NCBI GenBank assembly: GCA_964632945.1
Contig: CAZWCX010000105.1
Span: 1-25,970 of the forward strand
Length of the DNA: 25,970 nt
From: CAZWCX01 sp964632945
GTDB lineage: Bacteria; Planctomycetota; MHYJ01; WSZJ01; CAZWCX01
Reading direction: 5' to 3'
Shown: in pieces, positions 13,158 to 20,765 of the stretch
Numbering within the stretch: the stretch's first letter is position 1
Layout of the letters: each line of letters begins with the position of its first letter
Made by a program: the position numbers and the translations under genes
Notes under the pieces: model-generated
What the model was told of the DNA's origin: nothing
The model's input: only the letters and a program-made list of their open reading frames with translations
The model's database searches: none

Positions 13158-16100
13158 ATGCTCGAATCGAGCGACGACCGGCTCAGCGCCTTGCTGCTCG
13201 AGAAGAAGCTCGTCTCGCTCGACCAGATTTCCGAGTGTCTGGGCATCCAACAGAAGATGCGCGAGATGGGGATCGTCCCGAAGGGGTTGCGGGAGATCCT
13301 GGTCGAGAAGGGCTTTCTGAACGCGACCCAGCTCGAAGCCCTGTCGCGCGACAGCGCTCCGGCCGTGACCTTGGCTGCGCCGGCCGCGGCACCACCCGCG
13401 GACCCGCCCCCGAAGACCACGCAGGGGAACGTCATTCAGATCCCGGGCTACGCCATCCTGTCCAAGATCGGACAGGGCGGCATGGGATCCGTCTTCAAGG
13501 GCCGGCAGGTCAGCATGGACCGGCTGGTGGCGATCAAGATCCTGCCGCCGCGCTTCGCCAAGGATCCGATGTTCGTGGATCGCTTCCAGCGCGAGGCCAA
13601 GGCCTCGGCCAAGCTCAATCACGAGAACGTGATCCAGGGAATCGACGTCGGCGAAGTGAAGGGAATCCACTACTTCGTGATGGAGTATGTGGAAGGGGAG
13701 CCGGTCTCCACCCGGCTCAAGAAGGAGGGGCGCGTCCCGGAGGCGGAGGCCCTCGAAATCGGCCTGCAGATGACCAAGGCGCTCGATCACGCGCACAAGA
13801 ACCAGCTGGTTCACCGCGACGTGAAGCCCGAGAACGTCATGGTCACGCGGGAGGGGGTCGCCAAGCTCTGCGACCTGGGGCTGGCCAAGGACATCCGCAG
13901 CGATTCGTCGCTGACGCAGGCGGGGACTTCGGTCGGCACGCCGCACTACATCGCCCCCGAACAGGCGCGCGGCGAGAAGGACGTCGACATCCGCGCCGAC
14001 GTGTACGGGCTGGGCGCGAGCCTCTATCACATGCTGGTCGGTGAAGTGCCGTTCGACGGACCGACGGCGACCGTGGTGATGACGAAGCACGTCACCGAAG
14101 ACCTGGTCCCGCCGATTCGCCGGAACCCCGCGATCTCGCCCGGGGCGAACGCGATCGTGGTCAAGGCGATGGCCAAGATGCGCGAGCACCGCTACCAGAC
14201 CCCCCACGAGATGCAGGAGGACCTGGAGGCGGTCCTGCGCGGCGATGCTCCCATTCACGCAAAACTGCGCGGGGGACGGTCGAGTTCGGGCGCCACGTCC
14301 AAAACGACGCCGTCGTCGGCGAGCCTGCGAGCGGTTCGGCCCGTACGCCACGCCGCTCCCCGCTCCAGCGCGCTCACCACGGTCGTGATCGGCGTGGGGA
14401 TCGCCGGGGCGGCCCTGGTCGGATTCCTGCTCGCCGGCAAGGACCCGCGCGGCGGGCAGGCGGAAAACCCGCCGACCAATCATCCCGTCGTCGCCAACCG
14501 CCCCCTGCCCGTGAACACGACGCCTCCCGCGAATACCGCCCCCGTCGTTCCGGGCGGGGCCGATCTCAAGCGGGCGGAAGCCGATCTCGAGAAGATCGTC
14601 GCCTTCGAGGAGCAGTGTCTCAAGGACTTGAAGGACCTCGACGAGGTCCGTCTCCGGTACGCGGATTTCCTGATCACGCACAAGGGGTCGGAGGTGGTGC
14701 GCAAGGCTGAGATCCTGCGCAACCGCTTCGAGGAGGCGGTCCAGATCCGCGCGGAAGAGTGGGTGACCGGGGCCGAGGCGAAAATCCGGGCGTCCCTGGA
14801 CGGAGGTCGGTATTCGGAAGCCCTCGCCGTGGAAGTCGAAATCCCGCGCGCGTTCCACAAGACGCACGCGGTCGGCCGCCTGCGGGAGACGCTCGAGCGC
14901 GCGCGCGTGGCCCAGGACCAGGCCTACCGGGATGCCCTCGCCGAGTGCGACGCGAAACTGGACAAGGGCGACTACGCCGGCGCGACGGCGGCGCTGCAGC
15001 GCGTCACCGATTTCGGCACGGCGCTGATGGTCAAGACCGCGCTCGAGAAGACCGCCGAGGTCGATGCCAAGCGGCGCGCCTACGAGGCCGGCCTGACGCG
15101 GGCCGCTGAAATGGCCTTCACGGAGAAGTTCGAGCCGGAACTGGCCGCCATCCTGTCGAGCCGGAAGCTCACCCGCTATCCGGAAGCGCTGGCGCGTTGC
15201 GAGGAACTCCTCGCCGGGGAGCTCAAGCCGATCGCCGACAAGGTCAAGGGGGGGATCTGGATCGACGCCGCGCTCCTGGCGGCCCTCCGCGACGACGTCT
15301 TCTCCGGGATCGGGGAAGTCCAGAAGCGCGGCGTGGCCGTGAAGCTCGAGGGCATCAACAACAAAATGCCGATCAAGTTCACGCTCTCGCAGACCGCGGG
15401 GGCGTGGGACTATTCCTTCGCCGCCTCCGGCGGCGGCGAGGTTCGTGCCGCCCTCAACCTGGACCGCCTGACGGTCAACGACATACTGCTCCTGGCCAAT
15501 GAGGCCCCCGCCTTCAAGACGGGCGGGCCGGACTCGTCGATGAAGCTGGGCCTGCTCGAGCACTACGGCGGTTCCGCGGATGCGCGCAAGTGGTTCGAGA
15601 AGTCGGTGCGCGACTACGGGGAGGCCGGTTTGCCCGTGCGGGCCGCGCGGGCGAAGACGTTCCTCGATCAGCTCGACGCGGCGGCCGCGGGCGTGTCGGC
15701 CAAGGAAAAGGAGGCGCGCGACCGGTATGCCCGGGGCGAGGCCGCCTTCAAGGCCAAGGAGTGGGAAAACGCGCGGTCCCTCCTCCAGGATCTGATCGAT
15801 CCCAACCATCCGGAAGGGTGGGCCTCGATGACCTGGGTCAAGGAGCACACTCCGCAGATCCGCGAAATGCTCAAGACCATCGAGCGCGAGTTGAGCGCGG
15901 CGGGCGGGCCGGTGAAACCGTCGACCGGGGGCTTCGCCGTGGAGGGGCGGGCCGAGGGGGGACGCACCGTCTGGGAGTACGAGTTCAAGAACGAAGCGGA
16001 GTTCGACGACTGGACGATCGGCGGCGGCACCTGGTTCGGCTCCATACCCAAGTGGTACCGCCAACCGCGCAGCGGCCGGCCGATCCTCGAAGACGGCGGG

Positions 16101-16649
16101 ATCGTCTGGAAAGGTCAGTTGACCGGCGACCTGATCGTCGAGATCGACTTCGCCCCGCACCCGGCGGCGCCCCTCAAGAACTTCTTCGTCCTCTATCATG
16201 CCCAGGCGGTCGGCGGGCAGGATGCCCGCCAGCACAAGGGCTATCTCGCCGGTCTGGCCAACGAGAAGGACTACCTGCGGGGACTGCTGTCCGCCTGGCC
16301 GAACATCGTGAACACGATCGAAAACATCAAGCCCGACCGGATCATTCGCATCGACATTCAGCGGGCGATCCAGACCCGCTCCCCGTCGGAGGGCTTCGAG
16401 GCGATCCGACAGGAATCGATCCTCGGCACGGTGCTCGGCGGGCGCTCGCACCGCGTGCGCGTGGAGAAGTCGGGCAAACATCACGCGGTGCACTACGGCA
16501 ATCGCGTGCTGCTGCGCGGAGACAACGACGACCTCACGACCGGTCAGTTGTTCATCGGCTTCTATGAATCGAAGGCGTCGATCACGCGCATCAAGATCAC
16601 GGGCACCCTGGACCCCGCCTGGTCGGCGAATCCGGGCGGCGGGCGCTAG
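13158..16649 (+). CDS. Large membrane Ser/Thr kinase with MshEN/GspE-N-like N-terminus and lectin-like C-terminus
   Basis: The 1163-residue product has four parts. Residues about 8-62 resemble a type II secretion ATPase N-terminal (MshEN) domain: RLSALLLEKKLV through Q31, then GLREILVEKGFLNATQLEAL. Residues about 97-360 are a Hanks kinase with IGQGGMG (104-110), K127, H219-R220-D221, D239-L240-G241 (DLG instead of DFG) and APE at 266-268. One membrane helix lies at about 405-426. A long Glu/Lys-rich helical region (about 447-940) has tetratricopeptide/coiled-coil-like character. Residues about 947-1150 form a beta-rich DUF1080/LamG-like domain beginning EFDDWTIGGGTWFG. The kinase would be cytoplasmic, with about 740 residues outside. 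The ribosome site before the ATG is weak. It is divergent from the PilZ-NIL unit. Kinase identity is firm; the N-terminal domain call is from pattern only. Confidence 0.9.
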   Translation: MLESSDDRLSALLLEKKLVSLDQISECLGIQQKMREMGIVPKGLREILVEKGFLNATQLEALSRDSAPAVTLAAPAAAPPADPPPKTTQGNVIQIPGYAILSKIGQGGMGSVFKGRQVSMDRLVAIKILPPRFAKDPMFVDRFQREAKASAKLNHENVIQGIDVGEVKGIHYFVMEYVEGEPVSTRLKKEGRVPEAEALEIGLQMTKALDHAHKNQLVHRDVKPENVMVTREGVAKLCDLGLAKDIRSDSSLTQAGTSVGTPHYIAPEQARGEKDVDIRADVYGLGASLYHMLVGEVPFDGPTATVVMTKHVTEDLVPPIRRNPAISPGANAIVVKAMAKMREHRYQTPHEMQEDLEAVLRGDAPIHAKLRGGRSSSGATSKTTPSSASLRAVRPVRHAAPRSSALTTVVIGVGIAGAALVGFLLAGKDPRGGQAENPPTNHPVVANRPLPVNTTPPANTAPVVPGGADLKRAEADLEKIVAFEEQCLKDLKDLDEVRLRYADFLITHKGSEVVRKAEILRNRFEEAVQIRAEEWVTGAEAKIRASLDGGRYSEALAVEVEIPRAFHKTHAVGRLRETLERARVAQDQAYRDALAECDAKLDKGDYAGATAALQRVTDFGTALMVKTALEKTAEVDAKRRAYEAGLTRAAEMAFTEKFEPELAAILSSRKLTRYPEALARCEELLAGELKPIADKVKGGIWIDAALLAALRDDVFSGIGEVQKRGVAVKLEGINNKMPIKFTLSQTAGAWDYSFAASGGGEVRAALNLDRLTVNDILLLANEAPAFKTGGPDSSMKLGLLEHYGGSADARKWFEKSVRDYGEAGLPVRAARAKTFLDQLDAAAAGVSAKEKEARDRYARGEAAFKAKEWENARSLLQDLIDPNHPEGWASMTWVKEHTPQIREMLKTIERELSAAGGPVKPSTGGFAVEGRAEGGRTVWEYEFKNEAEFDDWTIGGGTWFGSIPKWYRQPRSGRPILEDGGIVWKGQLTGDLIVEIDFAPHPAAPLKNFFVLYHAQAVGGQDARQHKGYLAGLANEKDYLRGLLSAWPNIVNTIENIKPDRIIRIDIQRAIQTRSPSEGFEAIRQESILGTVLGGRSHRVRVEKSGKHHAVHYGNRVLLRGDNDDLTTGQLFIGFYESKASITRIKITGTLDPAWSANPGGGR

Positions 16650-16709
16650 CGGCGGAGGCGGCGCGCGCGGCCGCGGACGATCCGCCTCCCGGGCCCGCCC
16701 CCGCCCCGT

Positions 16710-16728
16710 CGGCGCCTGAGGGGCGCCG
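16710..16728 (+). terminator. Hairpin downstream of the third kinase, possible terminator
   Basis: Seven-bp perfect stem CGGCGCC/GGCGCCG with a 5-nt loop, 60 bp after the kinase stop. No T tract follows, so termination by this hairpin alone is doubtful. Confidence 0.25.
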
Positions 16729-16884
16729 GATCCCCGGAGCGTCACGCGTCCCGTCCGGCGGGTCCGCAGCCCGACAGGCGCTTTTCCACTGGGCAAAGGC
16801 GTCGAGATTTGCTTTAACCCTGCGTTCCCCCGGTCGTCTTGACGAAACCGTACCCGGGGGACCGTTCTGCGAGGATCCACCGAC

Positions 16885-17784
16885 ATGAAATCTTCCGTGT
16901 CCTGGCTTGCGCTCTTCCTCGTCGCCGGCGCGCTGGTCGGCGCCGGTTGCGCCTCGGCCCCTGAACCGTCGGGCGGCGGTTCCTCCGCCTCCGCGGCCAA
17001 CGCGGCCGCGCCGGCAGGCACGGCCAGTCCCTCGCCACAGAATTCCGCCGCCGGCAAGACGTCTCCCGTGGAGAAGTCCGCCGCCGCGGCCAAGGCCGCC
17101 AACCCGGTGGCCGACAAACCCGCCAGCGGCAAGACCGCCCCGCCGCCGAGTCGCATCGGCGACGTGCGGGTCTCCCTGTTCACCCTCACCAAGGGCAAGT
17201 TCCAGCACAAAGAATACATGGGCACCTACCTGATGCTCGTCAATCCCTCCTGGGTCAAACACAAGCGTCCCTACACGGAACCGTTCTTCCAATTCGCCAA
17301 GCCGGGGTTGAAGATCGTCGAGGATGACGTGATGGAGACCCTGCTTCGCCACCTGACCGACAGCGGGTTCTGGAACATGCCCGAGACCTCGAACGTGGAC
17401 CTCGCCGCGCTTCGCCGGCCCACCGCCGAAGGCATCCGCTACGTCACCGTGAATCGCGACGGCGTCTCGCGCACCGTCGAGCGCGCCCGCCTCGGTTCCA
17501 CCAGCGGCCTCCTCGACAAGTTCATCAACATCGAATACGGCATCAACCAGGTCTGGCACAGTTCCACCACCTACGTGACGGAAACGCAGCGGCAGAACTG
17601 GCTCGACGCCTTTCAAAGCCACTACGAACTCAAGAAGGCGCAGGAACGCGCGGAGGAGAAGGCGATGGAGGCCCCCGCGGGAACTCCCGGAACCCCCGCC
17701 GGCGGGACGGGCGGGTCCGGCGCCTCCGGCACGGGGTCGGGCGGGTCCGGGAGCGGCGGCGGGTCGAAGGGATCCGGGAGCTGA
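16885..17784 (+). CDS. Predicted lipoprotein, function unknown
   Basis: The 299-residue product has a lipoprotein signal with lipobox LVGAGC (C22). A low-complexity Ala/Pro/Ser/Lys linker spans about 23-92, a globular region about 93-250, and the tail about 255-299 is Gly/Ser/Ala-rich. The globular region contains VRVSLFTLTKGKFQHKEYMG, FFQFAKPGLKIVEDDVMETL and IRYVTVNRDGVSRTVERARL, a mixed alpha/beta pattern I do not recognise. The long linker suggests that the globular part reaches into or through the cell-wall layer (inference). GAGG lies about 9 nt before the ATG. It is separated by 235 bp from the kinase upstream, so it may be transcribed on its own. It converges with the racemase-family gene, with a stem-loop between the two. 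Confidence 0.75.
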   Translation: MKSSVSWLALFLVAGALVGAGCASAPEPSGGGSSASAANAAAPAGTASPSPQNSAAGKTSPVEKSAAAAKAANPVADKPASGKTAPPPSRIGDVRVSLFTLTKGKFQHKEYMGTYLMLVNPSWVKHKRPYTEPFFQFAKPGLKIVEDDVMETLLRHLTDSGFWNMPETSNVDLAALRRPTAEGIRYVTVNRDGVSRTVERARLGSTSGLLDKFINIEYGINQVWHSSTTYVTETQRQNWLDAFQSHYELKKAQERAEEKAMEAPAGTPGTPAGGTGGSGASGTGSGGSGSGGGSKGSGS

Positions 17785-17809
17785 GCCGGGGAGAGACTCT
17801 CCGCGGCTC
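17783..17809. terminator. Stem-loop between convergent gene ends (candidate bidirectional terminator)
   Basis: An outer 6-bp stem GAGCCG/CGGCTC and an inner 4-bp stem GGAG/CTCC are separated by one G-G mismatch around a 5-nt loop. It starts within the lipoprotein stop codon and ends 9 bp before the stop of the convergent gene. The position suits termination in both directions, but neither side has a clear T tract. Confidence 0.4.
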
Positions 17810-17817
17810 GCATCGCG

Positions 17818-18930
17818 CTACCCCCGTATTGCCTCCCACGCCCCGACCGTGGCCCGCTCCAGACGGTCCGCCCGCACCTCGTAGCCCAGGCCGACCCCAC
17901 CGGGAACCTCGATGCCGCCGTCGGCCTCGAGCCGGACGGGCGGGTCGATCAGGTCCTCGTCCCAGTAGCGATCGCTCGCCGACAGGTCGCCCGGGAGGGT
18001 GAATCCCGGGAGCGTGGCGATCGCCAGGTTGTGGGCGCGGCCGATGCCGGTTTCCAGCAGGCCCCCGCACCAGACCGGGATTCCGCGCGCGGCGCAGGCG
18101 TCATGGACCGCTCGGGCCATCGTCGGGCCGCCGACCCGCGCGGGCTTGAGATTGACGATCCGGCAGGCGCCGATCGCGATCGCGTGCGCGGCATCGCCGG
18201 CATTGCGGATGCTCTCGTCGAGACAGAGCGGCGTGGCGAGCCGGCGAGCGAGCGCGGCATGGTCGCCGAAGTCCTCGAAGTGGAGCGGTTGCTCCAGGTA
18301 GACCAGGGCGAAGGAGTCCAGCCGCTCGAGGTGGTCGGCGTCGGCGAGCCGGTACGCGCCGTTGGCGTCGGCGGTCAGCGGGTCTTCGGGGAACTCGCGG
18401 CGGAGCGCCGAGAGCACGTCGACGTCCCATCCCGGCTTGATCTTCACCTTCACCCGTCGGTAGCCCGCGGCGCGCGCGGCGCGCACCCGCTCGAGCAGGG
18501 CCGGGACGGTCGCCTCGATGCCGAGGCTGATGCCGGTGGGGATTCGGCGCGGGGCGCCGCCGTAGACGGCTGCCAGGGAAAGCCCGCGCCGGCGCGCGAC
18601 CAGGTCCCAGCACGCCGCCTCCAGGCCCGCCTTCGCCATCGGATGGCCGCGCACCCGGCCGAACCGGCCGGTCAGTTCCGCCGGGTCCGCCACCGGCCCG
18701 GCCTGCAGCATCGGGACCAGGAAGTCCCGCAGCACGTGCTGGGCCGTAACCACCGTCTCGTACGAGTATCCGGGGGACGCGGCCACCGGGCATTCCCCCC
18801 AGCCGACCGCCCCCTCCGACTCGACGGCGACGATCACGGTCTCCTTGTCGTGCACCCGGCCGAAGCTGGTCTCGAACGGGAAGCGCAGCGGCAGGCGCGC
18901 GTGCCGGACGACGACGCGATCGATCCACAT
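17818..18930 (-). CDS. menC: o-Succinylbenzoate synthase / N-acylamino acid racemase family enzyme
   Basis: The 370-residue product is an enolase-superfamily barrel enzyme with the usual length. Catalytic features are all visible: the KxK motif K161-V-K163 in RRVKVKIKPGWD, metal ligands D188 (TADAN), E213 (YLEQPL) and D238 (LCLDES), and the second base K262 (NLKPARVGG). The C-terminal signature GIGRAHNLAIATLPGF followed by LPGDLSASDRYWDED is characteristic of the NSAR/OSBS subgroup. Members make o-succinylbenzoate in menaquinone synthesis, racemise N-acyl or N-succinyl amino acids, or do both. No other menaquinone gene is in the window. It lies 20 bp after the CstA-type transporter gene with GGAG before the ATG, so a role in using imported amino acid or peptide derivatives is possible (inference). 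The menC symbol denotes the family, not a proven role. Confidence 0.87.
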   Translation of the reverse strand: MWIDRVVVRHARLPLRFPFETSFGRVHDKETVIVAVESEGAVGWGECPVAASPGYSYETVVTAQHVLRDFLVPMLQAGPVADPAELTGRFGRVRGHPMAKAGLEAACWDLVARRRGLSLAAVYGGAPRRIPTGISLGIEATVPALLERVRAARAAGYRRVKVKIKPGWDVDVLSALRREFPEDPLTADANGAYRLADADHLERLDSFALVYLEQPLHFEDFGDHAALARRLATPLCLDESIRNAGDAAHAIAIGACRIVNLKPARVGGPTMARAVHDACAARGIPVWCGGLLETGIGRAHNLAIATLPGFTLPGDLSASDRYWDEDLIDPPVRLEADGGIEVPGGVGLGYEVRADRLERATVGAWEAIRG

Positions 18931-18950
18931 GGCGGGCTCCACCGCGGGCT

Positions 18951-20678
18951 TCAGGCCGCCGACGCCTTCGGCGGGCTCGCCGCCTCGATCGCGCGCCGCG
19001 CATCCCACAGCAGGAGCACGGTGAGCAGGGTGAGGACCGCGGCCACGACGCCGTTGACGGTCGTGGGGTTGAACCCGACCGGCACGGCGCCGAAGAACGA
19101 TCCGTGGAGGATGCGCCCGAGCGACCAGAGCGTGATCGTCATCATGAAGACCATCGGCGCCACCGTGAACCAGATCGGACGCCCGGTCTTGCGCAACCAC
19201 ACGGTGATGCCCAGGAAGGTGAGCCCGGCGAGCAATTGGTTGCTCGTCCCGAACAGCACCCAGTAGTCCATGTAGGCCGCCGGCCGCGTGGTCGTCCAGA
19301 GGACGAACGCCGCCGGCGCCAGGGTGGCCAGCGTCGCCGCCACCATCCCGCCGCGGCCTTCCCAGCGGAACACTTCCATCAGGATCAGGCGGCCCAGCCG
19401 CGTGCAGATGTCCAGCGTGTCGAAGACGAACGTGGAGAACGCCATCGCCCCGAACGTGACGGCGAAGAGAATCTGCTCCTTGCCGATGATCACGGTCAGG
19501 AACCGCCCCAGTCCGTTCCCGTACACCGTCCCCGGCGACACCCCCCGGGCCTTGTCGTCCGCCAGGATCATGATCGTGGCCAGCGCGATCAGCGCGACGA
19601 AGCCTTCCATGAGCATCGCGCCGTAGCCGATCGGGCGGCAGTCGGTTTCCTTGTCGATCTGCTTGGACGTGGTCCCCGAGCAGACCAGCCCGTGAAACCC
19701 GGAGCAGGCCCCGCATGCGATGGTGACGAAGAGGAAGGGGAAGAGCGGCACCGTCGTTCCGTCCGGGCGCGTCAATTCCCATCCCCGGAAGGCGAGTTGT
19801 CGAACCTCGAAGTCCCCGGCGAACCCGGGCAGCTGGCTGCCGATGAAGATCCCCACCACTCCCACGCCGAGCGCGATGTAGAGGAGGAATCCGCCCAAGT
19901 AGCCGCGCGGCTGCAGAAGCGCCCATACCGGCGTCAGCGAGGCCACGAAGCAATACGCCAGGATGAGCATCGCCCACACCCGCGCCTGATCGGGGAGGGC
20001 GCCGGCCCAGCGGAGCACGAAGAGATCGGGGATCACCGTGCCGAGCCAGATTACGCCCAGCGTCGCCGGGACGAAGACCGCGGTGGCGAGGCCGAGGGGC
20101 AGTTTGAGCAGGCGCAGGGCGAATCCCATCCCCACCGCGAGGAGCAGGTACATCGAGGACGCCCCCGCGACCGCGCCGCCTTGCTCGAAGTCGACCTCGG
20201 GGCTCTTGCCCACGAACGTCTTCGCGGTGATGTCGGTGAACGCGATGATGACGTAGATGAGGGAGAGCCAGATGAAGACCATGAGGGCCGTGGACGCGCG
20301 CACGCCGATGTTGCGACGCACGATTTCGACGATGGAGCCGGCCTCGTGCCGGACGGACGCGACGAGCGCCGAGAAGTCGTGGACCGCGCCGATGAACACC
20401 ACGCCGAGCCCGATCCAGAGGATGCACGGCAGCCAGCCGAACTGCTGGCACGCCATGATCGGCCCCGCGATGGGGCCCGCCGCGGCGATCGCGGAGAAGT
20501 GCTGGGAGAAGAGGTAGGAGGGGCGCGTCGGCACGAAGTCGCTGCCGTCGCTGCGCGTGTGGGCCGGGGTGGCGGCGGCCGGATCGAGCGCGAAGATGCG
20601 CGCCACCCACCGCCCGTAGAGGAGATACCCGGCGACCAGGAAGACCAGGACCGCGGACGCGAACAAGGCGAGGGACAT
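18951..20678 (-). CDS. cstA: CstA-type carbon starvation / peptide-pyruvate transporter
   Basis: The 575-residue product is a polytopic inner-membrane protein with many hydrophobic helices. The family signature is clear: SYLFSQHFSAIAAAGPIAGP near residues 54-73, GVVFIGAVHDFSALVASVRH and FRWEGRGG. It also has GACSGFHGLVCSGTTSKQID in the middle and SNQLLAGLTFLGITVWL near the end. CstA proteins import peptides or pyruvate during carbon limitation. It is shorter than the roughly 700-residue enterobacterial CstA but within the range of other bacterial members. GGGAGA precedes the ATG at 20678 and a strong promoter candidate lies just upstream. The racemase-family gene follows 20 bp downstream, so the two form one unit. 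Its carried substrate cannot be read from sequence. Confidence 0.93.
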   Translation of the reverse strand: MSLALFASAVLVFLVAGYLLYGRWVARIFALDPAAATPAHTRSDGSDFVPTRPSYLFSQHFSAIAAAGPIAGPIMACQQFGWLPCILWIGLGVVFIGAVHDFSALVASVRHEAGSIVEIVRRNIGVRASTALMVFIWLSLIYVIIAFTDITAKTFVGKSPEVDFEQGGAVAGASSMYLLLAVGMGFALRLLKLPLGLATAVFVPATLGVIWLGTVIPDLFVLRWAGALPDQARVWAMLILAYCFVASLTPVWALLQPRGYLGGFLLYIALGVGVVGIFIGSQLPGFAGDFEVRQLAFRGWELTRPDGTTVPLFPFLFVTIACGACSGFHGLVCSGTTSKQIDKETDCRPIGYGAMLMEGFVALIALATIMILADDKARGVSPGTVYGNGLGRFLTVIIGKEQILFAVTFGAMAFSTFVFDTLDICTRLGRLILMEVFRWEGRGGMVAATLATLAPAAFVLWTTTRPAAYMDYWVLFGTSNQLLAGLTFLGITVWLRKTGRPIWFTVAPMVFMMTITLWSLGRILHGSFFGAVPVGFNPTTVNGVVAAVLTLLTVLLLWDARRAIEAASPPKASAA

Positions 20679-20709
20679 GGCGGATCTCCCGGCGACGGCG
20701 CCAGGGCGA

Positions 20710-20739
20710 ACCCTAGCAGAGCGCGCCCCGGGGTGTCAA
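20710..20739 (-). promoter_or_regulatory. Sigma70-type promoter of the cstA unit
   Basis: On the minus strand: consensus TTGACA (20734-20739), 18-bp spacer, TAGGGT (20710-20715). The predicted start gives a leader of about 25 nt before the cstA ATG. The spacer contains the palindrome CCCCGGGG directly next to the -35. Confidence 0.6.
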
Positions 20740-20748
20740 CCGACCCCG

Positions 20749-20765
20749 TCCGCGGAAGACGCGGA
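20749..20765 (-). terminator. Short hairpin after the histidine kinase stop
   Basis: Six-bp stem TCCGCG/CGCGGA with a 5-nt loop lies immediately after the histidine kinase stop codon on the minus strand. There is no strong U tract, so it is a weak terminator candidate; cstA nevertheless has its own promoter just downstream. Confidence 0.3.

Noticed and set aside
16780..16884. Promoter for the lipoprotein gene with TTGACG at 16839-16844
   Set aside because: No acceptable -10 occurs at 16-18 bp spacing, so I did not annotate it.
13053..17225. 1390-codon minus-strand open frame
   Set aside because: It is antisense to the third kinase and the lipoprotein; no family feature and no ribosome site.
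18931..20610. Upstream extension of the racemase-family frame
   Set aside because: It runs over cstA in the wrong phase; the enzyme's homology begins at the ATG at 18930, which has its own GGAG.
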